A DNA stretch of 6,223 bases from Pseudomonadota bacterium. Its GTDB lineage: Bacteria; Pseudomonadota; Alphaproteobacteria; Rhizobiales; Afifellaceae. The position numbers were made by a program, and so were the translations under genes. Under the pieces are notes generated by a model that worked only from the letters and a program-made list of their open reading frames with translations, searched no databases and was not told where the DNA came from. Positions 1-5,528 of this stretch are shown piece after piece (position 1 is the first letter of the stretch; every line of letters starts with the position of its first letter). The stretch spans positions 1 through 6,223 of the forward strand of contig JAEZEK010000255.1 in the NCBI GenBank assembly GCA_023417735.1, written 5' to 3'.

Positions 1-615
1 GCGCCGGATGGCGCGCCGGATTTTGCCGCGCGCCGCCACGCTCGGCGCCATGTCGAGGATGAACGGCCCCTTCTCGCCGCCCGGCGCGCCGGCTGCGAAG
101 GGGCTCGTGCCGAGCAGCGCCTCGCGGCCGCCCCAGGGCGGCATCGCGCGCGAGGCATTGGTGAAGACGAGGGCGATGAATCCGGCCTCGATGGCCTGGA
201 GCAGGTAGGTGGCGGCCATGCCGAAATGGGTGCTGCGCTTCGCCGACACCATGCCGACCCCCATCTCGCGCGCGATCGCCATCGCCTCCGCCATCGCCCG
301 CGTGGCGACGACGAAGCCGAGGCCGTCCTCGCCGTCGAGATGGGCGACCGCCGGCATGATGCGGCGCGGCTCAAGCGTCGGGCGGGCGTTGACGAGGCCG
401 CGGCGGAGCCGGTCGAGATAGCCGGGCAGCCGCATGATACCGTGCGTGTCGACGCCGCGGAGGTCGGCCCGCACGAGGCACTGCGCCACGATGCGCGCGT
501 CCGCCGCCGGAAGGTCGTAGGTTTCGAGGAGCGCCGTCACGAAGCGGCGGGCGGCCTCCGGCTCCGCGTAGACCGTGGCAGGCGGCTCGGCCGCGGCCCG
601 TTCTTGCTGGGTCAT
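1..615 (-). CDS. Ldh_2 family malate/L-lactate-type dehydrogenase, 3' part cut by the window edge
   Basis: This gene encodes the first 205 residues of an NAD(P)-dependent 2-hydroxyacid (or related) oxidoreductase of the Ldh_2 family, which includes YiaK, AllD and ComC-type enzymes. It is expected to be cytoplasmic. The reading frame is open from the ATG at 615 to base 1, so the C-terminal part (the family is usually about 330-360 residues) lies outside the window. Family signatures are visible: ADLRGVDTHGIMRLPGY at about residues 50-66, with the conserved His59 and Arg62; the HFG motif at 130-132; and the FILDMAPSVAARGKI stretch at about 185-199. A Shine-Dalgarno-like ACAGGA at 621-626 sits 5 bases before the ATG. 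It lies 35 bases downstream of the crotonase gene and is probably co-transcribed with it. The family is clear. The substrate (malate, lactate, ureidoglycolate, diketogulonate, sulfolactate or another) cannot be told. Confidence 0.93.
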   Translation of the reverse strand, partial: MTQQERAAAEPPATVYAEPEAARRFVTALLETYDLPAADARIVAQCLVRADLRGVDTHGIMRLPGYLDRLRRGLVNARPTLEPRRIMPAVAHLDGEDGLGFVVATRAMAEAMAIAREMGVGMVSAKRSTHFGMAATYLLQAIEAGFIALVFTNASRAMPPWGGREALLGTSPFAAGAPGGEKGPFILDMAPSVAARGKIRRAIRR

Positions 616-650
616 CGTCGTCCTGTCTCGTTCGCAACCCTGTGCCGCGC

Positions 651-1445
651 TCAGCGGCCGGTGAAGACGGGCTTGCGCTTCTCCCTGAAGGCGCGGCGCC
701 CCTCGGCATAGTCGGCGCTGTCGAGACAGGCGGCGGCAAGCGCCTCGAGATGCGCCATGTCGCGCTCGCCCGGATCCTTCAGCACGGCGTCGATCGTGGC
801 CTTGGAGGCGGCCACGGTGAGCGGCGCGTTCTCCGCGATCTGCGCCGCGATCGCGCGCACCGTCTCCTCGAGCCGGTCGGCCGGCACGACGCGGTTCACG
901 AGCCCGATCCGCCACGCCTCCTCCGCATCGAGCCGGCGCCCGGTGAAGAGGATCTCCTTGGCATAGGCCGGGCCGACGAGATCGGCGAGGATCTTCAGGT
1001 TCTCCATGCCGTAGGCGAGCCCGAGGCGCGCCGCCGGGATGCCGAACTGTGCATCCTCCGAGGCGATCCTGAGGTCCGCCTTCATGGCGACGGCCAGCCC
1101 GCCGCCGAGGCAGAAGCCGCGGATCATGGCGATCAGCGGCTTGGCGAACGAGGCGAGCCGCATCCGGCCGCTCGTGGTGATCTCCTTGTAGAGCTCGCCG
1201 GCCGCCGCATCGGCGCGCTTCTCGTCGAACTCCGAAATGTCGGCGCCAGCGGTGAAGGCGCGGTCCCCGGCGCCCCGCAGCACCACGACGCGCACGGCCG
1301 GATCGGCCTCGTAGGCGTCGAGCGCCGCCGTGATGCCGTTCCACATCTCCAGCGAGATGGCGTTCCGGCGCTCCGGATTGTTGAAGACGAGCCACCCGAT
1401 GCCGTCGCCCGCCTCGGCGAGGATCCTGTCGGTGCCAAGGTCCAT
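651..1445 (-). CDS. Crotonase-superfamily protein (enoyl-CoA hydratase/isomerase-like), 264 aa
   Basis: This is a cytoplasmic acyl-CoA enzyme of the enoyl-CoA hydratase/isomerase fold, with the usual length for the family. The oxyanion-hole segments are present: FTAGADI at residues 64-70 (Ala68) and CLGGG at 112-116 (Gly115). The C-terminal FREKRKPVFTG at 253-263 is also typical. However, the positions matching rat mitochondrial hydratase Glu144 and Glu164 are Ala118 (in GGGLAVAM) and Ala138 (in FGIPAARLG). The usual hydratase acid/base pair is therefore absent. Tyr145 sits where I recall the active-site tyrosine of E. coli methylmalonyl-CoA decarboxylase, and the tail also resembles that enzyme. 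Hydratase activity is doubtful; a decarboxylase, isomerase or hydrolase role is possible. The frame is open further upstream to 1772, but homology begins after the ATG at 1445, which has AGAGGA at 1452-1457 six bases before it. It is first in a probable operon with the Ldh_2 gene. Confidence 0.93.
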   Translation of the reverse strand: MDLGTDRILAEAGDGIGWLVFNNPERRNAISLEMWNGITAALDAYEADPAVRVVVLRGAGDRAFTAGADISEFDEKRADAAAGELYKEITTSGRMRLASFAKPLIAMIRGFCLGGGLAVAMKADLRIASEDAQFGIPAARLGLAYGMENLKILADLVGPAYAKEILFTGRRLDAEEAWRIGLVNRVVPADRLEETVRAIAAQIAENAPLTVAASKATIDAVLKDPGERDMAHLEALAAACLDSADYAEGRRAFREKRKPVFTGR

Positions 1446-1451
1446 GGGTCG

Positions 1452-1457
1452 TCCTCT
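1452..1457 (-). promoter_or_regulatory. Shine-Dalgarno site fixing the crotonase start
   Basis: AGAGGA on the minus strand lies 6 bases upstream of the ATG at 1445. It supports this start over the upstream in-frame extension, whose translation looks nothing like the crotonase family. Confidence 0.75.
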
Positions 1458-1532
1458 GGAACTGCAAGTGCGGGCTGCGCAGGTGGAGCGCCCGGGCGGC
1501 GCCGGAGCTCGCCCGGTCCCGGCGCGCTGCAT

Positions 1533-1561
1533 TCGCTTGCATCCAGGACCGCGGGTGTCAA
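1533..1561 (-). promoter_or_regulatory. Candidate promoter for the crotonase-Ldh operon
   Basis: On the minus strand a perfect -35 hexamer TTGACA (1561 to 1556) is followed 17 bases later by AAGCGA (1538 to 1533), a poor match to TATAAT. Transcription would start near 1525 and leave a leader of about 80 bases. The -35 match is good but the -10 is weak, so this is tentative. Confidence 0.3.
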
Positions 1562-1597
1562 GCCGCGCCGCCCGCTGCGATTGCCATTGGCGCATGC

Positions 1598-1615
1598 GGT
1601 TGTGTACAGACGACC
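1598..1615. promoter_or_regulatory. Candidate operator dyad GGTTGT-N6-ACGACC
   Basis: An imperfect 18-base palindrome in the divergent spacer: seven of nine pairs match, not counting one G-T wobble. Its core TTGTGTACAG resembles the TNGT..ACNA half-site pattern known for GntR/FCD regulators, and matches the core of the 4401-4412 palindrome at 7 of 10 positions. No regulator gene is in the window; binding is inferred. Confidence 0.3.
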
Positions 1616-1722
1616 CGCGATCCTTGCAGATCCGGTTGCCCTGCGGTCCGTCGGAAACCTCCTGCGGCTGCTGCGGCTTCCTGCACAATGACCCGATCGA
1701 TACCGACCGAGCCCGCGCGACC

Positions 1723-2964
1723 ATGACCGCCATCCCAGCGACCGGATCCGACATGCTCGGCGGGTCGAGCACGCGAACGATCCTGGCCGTCAGCCTCGCC
1801 CATTTCGTCAGCCATTTCCTTCAGCTCGCGCTCGCGCCGCTGCTGCCCTTCATTCGCGGCGATCTCGGGGTGAGCTTCACGGAGCTCGGTTTCGTCCTCG
1901 CCGTCTTCTACGGCACGTCGGGGGTCGGCCAGATGGCGGCCGGCGTGCTCGTCGACCGGCTCGGGCCCGACCGCCTGCTCCTGGCGGGAATGGCGATCCA
2001 GGCTGCAGCGACGGCGGCGATGGGCTTCGCACCCGGCACGGCGGCGCTGATCGCCCTCGCCTTCGTGGCGGGCGTCGGCAACAGCGTCTATCACCCGGCC
2101 GATCTCTCGATCATCAGCCGGCGCGTCGAACCGCAGCGCCTCGGACGCGGCTTCGCCTACCATGCCATGGGCGGGGCGACGGGCGCGGCCGTGTCACCGC
2201 TCGTGGTGGCCGGCCTTGTAACGGTCTTCGGCTGGCGCGGCGCGATCGTGGCCGCCGCAGTGATCGCCGGCGGGATCTTCCTGTTCGTGCTCTCGAGCTG
2301 GAAGGCGATCGCCTGCGGATCGCCCATGCGGCGGGATGTGGCCCAAGGCCAGGGCCCGGAGGCACCGGCGCCCGCGAGCTTCCTCCAGATCCTTCTGAAG
2401 CCGGTCGTCTTCACGCTGCTCGCGTTCTTCGTGCTCACCTCGATCGCCGGCTCGGGCGTGCAGAGCTTCGGCATCGCCGTCCTGACCGAGGGCTACGCGG
2501 TCGCGCTCGCGCTCGCGACCATCGCCGTGACCGGCTACCAGCTCGGCAATTCCGGCGGCATGTTCGTCGGCGGCATCCTCGCCGACCGCACCGACCGCCA
2601 CCAGGCGGTGGCGATGGCCGCGCTGACCGTCACGGCGGCGGCCATACTCGCGGCCGGGTTCACCACTCATATCCCGGTCCTCTGCGTCGCGCTGCTCTGC
2701 GTGGGCGGCTTCACGAAGGGCGTCGCGCTCCCCTCCCGGGACGTGCTCGTGCGCCGCATCGCATCGCCGCAGACGCTCGGTCGCGTGTTCGGGATCACCT
2801 ATTCCGGCCTCGACATCGGCTTCTTCGTGGCCCCGCTCGTGTTCGGCATGGTGCTCGACCATTACGAGCCGAGCTACGTCTTCGTGATCGCGGGCATCGC
2901 CTTCTTCCTCGCCATTCCGACGCTGCTGACGCTCCGCTCCACCCGCCCTGCGCCTGCGCTCTGA
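1723..2964 (+). CDS. MFS transporter, fosmidomycin-resistance (Fsr)-like, 413 aa
   Basis: This is an inner-membrane major facilitator transporter with 12 predicted helices: about six in residues 19-192, a charged cytoplasmic loop at about 193-225, and six more in 226-404. The helix 2-3 motif A reads GVLVDRLGPDR at 74-84 and its second-half echo is GILADRTDR at 284-292. The segment VYHPADLSI (122-130) followed by RLGRGFAYHAMGGATGAA resembles the FHPE...G..GxA region of Fsr-like drug exporters. The family is therefore probably proton-coupled efflux or small-molecule transport; the substrate is unknown. The start is uncertain. The ATG at 1723 has no clear Shine-Dalgarno site, while the in-frame ATG at 1753 has a weak GGA 6 bases upstream and would give 403 residues. 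It is divergent from the crotonase operon and convergent with tctC. It ends in TGA at 2962. Confidence 0.92.
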   Translation: MTAIPATGSDMLGGSSTRTILAVSLAHFVSHFLQLALAPLLPFIRGDLGVSFTELGFVLAVFYGTSGVGQMAAGVLVDRLGPDRLLLAGMAIQAAATAAMGFAPGTAALIALAFVAGVGNSVYHPADLSIISRRVEPQRLGRGFAYHAMGGATGAAVSPLVVAGLVTVFGWRGAIVAAAVIAGGIFLFVLSSWKAIACGSPMRRDVAQGQGPEAPAPASFLQILLKPVVFTLLAFFVLTSIAGSGVQSFGIAVLTEGYAVALALATIAVTGYQLGNSGGMFVGGILADRTDRHQAVAMAALTVTAAAILAAGFTTHIPVLCVALLCVGGFTKGVALPSRDVLVRRIASPQTLGRVFGITYSGLDIGFFVAPLVFGMVLDHYEPSYVFVIAGIAFFLAIPTLLTLRSTRPAPAL

Positions 2965-2990
2965 AAGACCTGCCCCCGCGCTCTGAAAGA
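2956..2990. repeat. 13-base direct repeat across the MFS stop codon
   Basis: GCGCTCTGAAAGA occurs at 2956-2968 and again at 2978-2990, a 22-base period. The similarity extends three bases upstream with one mismatch. The first copy contains the MFS stop codon TGA (2962-2964). It looks like a small tandem duplication of the gene end; the second copy merges into the A-tract of the terminator. Confidence 0.8.
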
Positions 2991-3018
2991 AAAAGGGCGG
3001 CTCCCGCGGAAGCCGCCC
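2986..3018 (-). terminator. Rho-independent terminator of the tctC-type gene
   Basis: An 8-base-pair stem, GGGCGGCT (2995-3002) with AGCCGCCC (3011-3018), encloses an 8-base loop. Read on the minus strand the stem is followed by TTTTTCTTT (2994 to 2986), the classic intrinsic terminator layout. It lies 50 bases past the minus-strand stop at 3068. On the plus strand the stem is followed by CTCGTC with no T-run, so it should not efficiently stop transcription from the MFS gene. Confidence 0.85.
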
Positions 3019-3038
3019 CTCGTCACGTGCCATGAAGC

Positions 3039-3057
3039 GCGGCGGACAGGCCGCCGC
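3039..3057. other. GC hairpin between the tctC stop and its terminator
   Basis: GCGGCGG (3039-3045) pairs perfectly with CCGCCGC (3051-3057) around a 5-base loop ACAGG. There is no T-tract on either side. It could stabilise transcript 3' ends or slow polymerase at the convergent junction; this is inferred from structure only. Confidence 0.5.
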
Positions 3058-3067
3058 ACCTCGCGCC

Positions 3068-4162
3068 TCAGAACCTCACATTGTACTCGGTCGTGAGATA
3101 GTTGCGCAGCCAGTCGCGGGCCTCGTCCGGCATGTTGGTCGCGACGTCGTAGAGGCGGAGCGCCGCATCGCCCGTCGCCTGCTGGTATTCGCCGAGGACC
3201 TCGCCCTTGCCGGCCTGGAACTCGGGATCGGCGACCGCGTCCTCGAACGCCTTGGTGTAGGCGTCGACGATGTCCTGCGGCGTGCCCTTCGGCAGCATGA
3301 CCGGCTTCTGGGCGGCGAAGCCCGAGCCGAACACGGCCTTGTAGACGTCGAACTCGATGCCTTCCGGCCTCTTGCCGTGCATCATCTCGTAGGCTTCCAC
3401 GAAATGCGGCAGGTCAGGGAAGGTCGGGTCGCGCGCGAACTCCCCGTTCGCGTCGAGCACGCCCCAGGAGAAGATCGGCACCGCCTTGCCGGCCTCCACG
3501 AGCGGCACGACGTTCGAGAGATACGCGCCCGACGTCTGGTAGTCGATCGTCGTCTCGCCGCGCTCGAAGGCGAGGCGGCCGTCGGCGCGGCCCGGCATGC
3601 CGAAGACGTAGCGCACGTTCAGGCCGAGCACCAGGAACGCGATCATCGGCACGAGGTCGAGCGAGGTCGGCCCCTGGCTGCCGTAGATGAGCTCCTGGTC
3701 CTTGATCTTGTTGAGGTCGGCTGCGGATTCCACACCGAGGTTCGGCGGCAGGTAGCAGACGCCGCCGGTCGGCGAGACGAGCACTGGCGTAAAGTTCTTG
3801 TAGTCGTAGCGCACGCGCGGGTCGCCGAGCAGGAACGGGAACTGCGTGGTCGCCGAGGTCACGATGATCATCTTGCCGTCGGGACGGGCGCGGGCCGCGA
3901 ATTCGTTGGTGCCGGTGATCGAGCCGCCGCCGGGAATGTTCCGGATCACGACGTCCGGGTTACCCGGCAGGTACTTCTTCAGGTACGGCTGGTAATAGCG
4001 CGCGAGCACGCTGCTGCCGCCGCCCTCGCTGAACGGGCAGATCCATTCGATGGTCTGCCCCGAGAAATCGGCCGCGGCGAACGCGGATTGCGGGCCGGAG
4101 ACCGCGGCGACACCGGCGGTGGCGGCCGTCCCTGCCAGGAAAGTTCTGCGATCAATCTTCAT
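3068..4162 (-). CDS. tctC: TctC-type periplasmic substrate-binding protein with Tat signal, 364 aa
   Basis: This encodes the extracytoplasmic carboxylate-binding component of a tripartite tricarboxylate transporter. The N-terminus is a twin-arginine signal: DRRTFLAG at residues 4-11 with Arg5-Arg6, a hydrophobic stretch to about 25, and an AFA-A cleavage region near 27-30. The mature part shows TctC/Bug landmarks: PFSEGGGSSVLAR (43-55), NIPGGGSITG (75-84) and RPDG (93-96). The residue that is usually Asp in the GG..D..AR loop is Ser51, and the 364-residue length exceeds the usual 310-330. It is thus a divergent member, and its ligand (dicarboxylate, tricarboxylate, aromatic acid or other) is not predictable. 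A strong GGGAGGA at 4167-4173 fixes the start. It is transcribed alone on the minus strand, divergent from the dehydrogenase-tctA pair, and ends 50 bases before an intrinsic terminator. Confidence 0.93.
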   Translation of the reverse strand: MKIDRRTFLAGTAATAGVAAVSGPQSAFAAADFSGQTIEWICPFSEGGGSSVLARYYQPYLKKYLPGNPDVVIRNIPGGGSITGTNEFAARARPDGKMIIVTSATTQFPFLLGDPRVRYDYKNFTPVLVSPTGGVCYLPPNLGVESAADLNKIKDQELIYGSQGPTSLDLVPMIAFLVLGLNVRYVFGMPGRADGRLAFERGETTIDYQTSGAYLSNVVPLVEAGKAVPIFSWGVLDANGEFARDPTFPDLPHFVEAYEMMHGKRPEGIEFDVYKAVFGSGFAAQKPVMLPKGTPQDIVDAYTKAFEDAVADPEFQAGKGEVLGEYQQATGDAALRLYDVATNMPDEARDWLRNYLTTEYNVRF

Positions 4163-4369
4163 TCGATCCTCCCAGACGCTGAAAACGGGCTTCCCGACGG
4201 TTCCCCGCCGATCGCCTCATGCACATACTCGTTCCAACCGCAGCGACAGCCGGCAGGCAACCCTAGCACGATGGCCCGCGCTGCGGACCCGGATACCGGA
4301 TTCCGACGCGGGCATGCCGTTCGGGCGCAACCAGCTGCCGACGGACAGCATGGTCAGGAGCAATGCCCC

Positions 4370-4398
4370 ATGCTTGACGAGCTTGACCTCCCTGTCAA
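4370..4398 (-). promoter_or_regulatory. Candidate tctC promoter
   Basis: On the minus strand a perfect TTGACA (4398 to 4393) is followed after 17 bases by AAGCAT (4375 to 4370), matching TATAAT at three of six positions. The leader to the tctC ATG would be about 200 bases, which is long. Tentative. Confidence 0.3.
4372..4398. repeat. Direct and inverted TTGAC repeats
   Basis: GCTTGAC occurs at 4372-4378 and 4381-4387, a 9-base period. The second copy's TTGAC (4383-4387) forms a perfect inverted repeat with GTCAA (4394-4398) across a 6-base spacer. Both halves of the inverted repeat coincide with -35-like hexamers facing in opposite directions, so a bound regulator would cover both promoters. 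Confidence 0.6.
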
Positions 4399-4410
4399 CA
4401 ATTGTATGCA
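4383..4410 (+). promoter_or_regulatory. Candidate promoter for the dehydrogenase-tctA unit
   Basis: TTGACC at 4383-4388 is separated by 16 bases from TATGCA at 4405-4410. The -10 hexamer lies inside the ATTGTATGCAAT palindrome, the usual arrangement for repression by a bound regulator. The leader would be about 210 bases. Tentative; TTGGTG-N17-TATGGG at 4451-4479 is a weaker alternative. Confidence 0.3.
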
Positions 4411-4412
4411 AT
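4401..4412. promoter_or_regulatory. Candidate operator palindrome ATTGTATGCAAT
   Basis: Five of six base pairs of this 12-base dyad match. The form TTGTATGCAA is close to operators reported for GntR/FCD-type regulators of organic-acid catabolism. It overlaps the -10 region of the plus-strand candidate promoter. No regulator is encoded in the window, so identity of the binding protein is unknown. Confidence 0.4.
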
Positions 4413-4568
4413 CGCCGTCGAGAAGGATGCGAAGCCCGGAGGGGACCGGCTTGGTGGGCCACGGCGTGCCTGCTATGGGAGAAGCTGGCGCCGGAATGGA
4501 CGGCTCGGATCCCGGCCGCAACGACCAAGATCATCTCCTGCCCGCCGCGCCAGGCGTCATGAAGCAAC

Positions 4569-4587
4569 CCCCGTCCCGGGCACGGGG
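4569..4587. other. Hairpin in the leader of the dehydrogenase gene
   Basis: CCCCGT (4569-4574) pairs with ACGGGG (4582-4587) around a 7-base CCCGGGC loop, 42 bases before the start codon. No T-run follows on the plus strand, so it is not an attenuator of the standard kind. It may simply reflect high GC. Confidence 0.35.
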
Positions 4588-4629
4588 ACATCGAATGCGG
4601 CCGGCACGTGCCGCCGAAGGGAGACCGCG

Positions 4630-5484
4630 ATGAGCGCAAAACCCCGTCTGAGACTCGCGATGATCGGCTTCGGCGAAGTCGGCCACGTGTTCGCGAAGGA
4701 CCTGCTGGAGAACGGCGCGGAGATCGCCGTCTACGATATCCTCTTCGACGACCCGAAGGCGGGGTCGGACCGGATCGCGGATGCGAGGCGCGCCGGCGTC
4801 ACGCCGGCCCCGAGCGCGGCCGAGGCGTGCGGCGGGGCGGAGATCGTGTTCTCCTGCGTGACCGCCTCCCAGGCGCTCAGCGTCGCGGAAGGCGCTGCCG
4901 GCTTCCTTCGGCCCGGGCAGGTTTTCCTCGATGTGAATTCGGTCTCCCCCGCCACCAAGCGGTCCGCCGCCGCGGCGGTCGAGAAGGCGGGCGCGGATTA
5001 CGTGGAGGGCGCCGTCATGGCGCCCGTCATCGGCCCCAATCTGAAGGTGCCGATCCTCAGCGCCGGCCGGCGCGCGGCCGAGATCGCGGAAAGGCTCAAC
5101 GCCGTCGGCATGAACATCCGGCCGGTCGCCGCCGAGATCGGGCGAGCCTCCGCGACCAAGCTCTGCCGGAGCATCATGATCAAGGGCCTCGAAGCGCTGA
5201 TCATCGACTGCACGCGGGCGGCTGCCGCCTTCGACGTGACCGAGGATGTCTTCAAGAGCTTCTACGACAGCTATCCCGGCATGGACTGGAACGAGCTCGC
5301 GGCGACGATGCCGGGCCGGGTCGCCAGGCACGGCGTCCGCCGCGCCGCGGAAATGCGCGAGGTGGCGGAGATGCTCCGGGACCTCGGCAGGGACGGCGCG
5401 CTCGCGGATGCGATCGCCGACCGCCACGAGCGCTACGCGACGATCGAGGCGCCGCGCGAGACGCGCAGAGAGGCGGCGGAGTAA
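4630..5484 (+). CDS. NAD(P)-dependent beta-hydroxyacid dehydrogenase-like oxidoreductase with DUF1932 C-terminal domain, 284 aa
   Basis: This is a cytoplasmic oxidoreductase related to 6-phosphogluconate and 3-hydroxyisobutyrate dehydrogenases. The N-terminal Rossmann fold has GFGEVG at residues 13-18. Asp36 at the end of the second strand (VYD) suggests NAD+ preference. The DVNSVSP segment (101-107) replaces the usual DxST..P, and EGAVMAPV (126-133) replaces DAPVSGG. Lys177 lies in GRASATKLCRS and fits the family's catalytic lysine, but the Asn normally four residues later is Ser181. The C-terminal part, notably RHGVRRAAEMREVA (233-246), matches the DUF1932 pattern. AAGGGAGA at 4617-4624, 5 bases before the ATG at 4630, fixes the start; the frame is open further upstream without similarity. 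tctA follows after 44 bases, so the enzyme probably oxidises or reduces the transported acid or a product of it. The substrate is unknown. Confidence 0.92.
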   Translation: MSAKPRLRLAMIGFGEVGHVFAKDLLENGAEIAVYDILFDDPKAGSDRIADARRAGVTPAPSAAEACGGAEIVFSCVTASQALSVAEGAAGFLRPGQVFLDVNSVSPATKRSAAAAVEKAGADYVEGAVMAPVIGPNLKVPILSAGRRAAEIAERLNAVGMNIRPVAAEIGRASATKLCRSIMIKGLEALIIDCTRAAAAFDVTEDVFKSFYDSYPGMDWNELAATMPGRVARHGVRRAAEMREVAEMLRDLGRDGALADAIADRHERYATIEAPRETRREAAE

Positions 5485-5528
5485 CGGCTCGCCCGAATGA
5501 CTTCGGCCGCCGACCTGAAAGGCACCCC

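Larger units (their letters stand above)
1446..1722. promoter_or_regulatory. Divergent intergenic region between the crotonase operon and the MFS gene
   Basis: This 277-base spacer separates two divergently transcribed units, so it should hold both promoters. Visible elements are a TTGACA hexamer on the minus strand (1556-1561), an imperfect dyad at 1598-1615, and a repeated CTGCGGCT around 1662-1676. The open frames running through it are extensions of the flanking genes without family similarity, so I see no gene here. The role is inferred from layout; no transcription start is directly shown. Confidence 0.6.
4163..4629. promoter_or_regulatory. 467-base divergent control region between tctC and the dehydrogenase-tctA unit
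   Basis: This spacer contains no gene I can support; the frames across it give low-complexity, Arg/Pro/Ala-rich translations without family resemblance. Both flanking genes start outward, so it must carry their promoters. Its centre (4372-4412) holds two GCTTGAC direct repeats, a TTGAC-N6-GTCAA inverted repeat and an ATTG..CAAT palindrome. A hairpin lies at 4569-4587. Further possible features are a TTGGTG-N17-TATGGG promoter-like pair at 4451-4479 and a bulged stem around 4432-4452. Likely function is coordinated, substrate-responsive control of both arms of the transporter locus. Confidence 0.65.

Noticed and set aside
1485..1506. GCGCC...GGCGC inverted repeat in the left divergent spacer
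   Set aside because: Pure GC dyads of this size are expected by chance at this base composition, and it is not placed at a promoter element.
642..1691. Long plus-strand frame opposite the crotonase gene
   Set aside because: It is a mirror frame of a gene with clear family motifs; high GC content keeps such frames open.
1446..1772. In-frame upstream extension of the crotonase gene
   Set aside because: The added 109 residues show no crotonase similarity and would overlap the MFS start; the ATG at 1445 has a good ribosome site.
4288..4303. CCGGATA-CCGGATT short tandem repeat resembling iterons
   Set aside because: Only two copies of a 7-base unit in GC-rich DNA with no replication or recombination genes nearby; likely chance.
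4432..4452. Bulged stem AAGCCCGG...CCGGCTT as a possible riboswitch element
   Set aside because: An isolated 7-pair stem with a bulge does not match any riboswitch architecture I know.
3032..4633. Long plus-strand frame antisense to tctC
   Set aside because: The translation is Arg/Val/Glu/His-rich shadow sequence of the well-supported tctC frame on the other strand.
4217..4639. Minus-strand open frame of about 140 codons in the divergent spacer
   Set aside because: Its translation is rich in Arg, Ser and His with no recognisable domain. It overlaps the start of the dehydrogenase gene and covers the operator-like cluster, and it looks like a chance open frame in GC-rich DNA.
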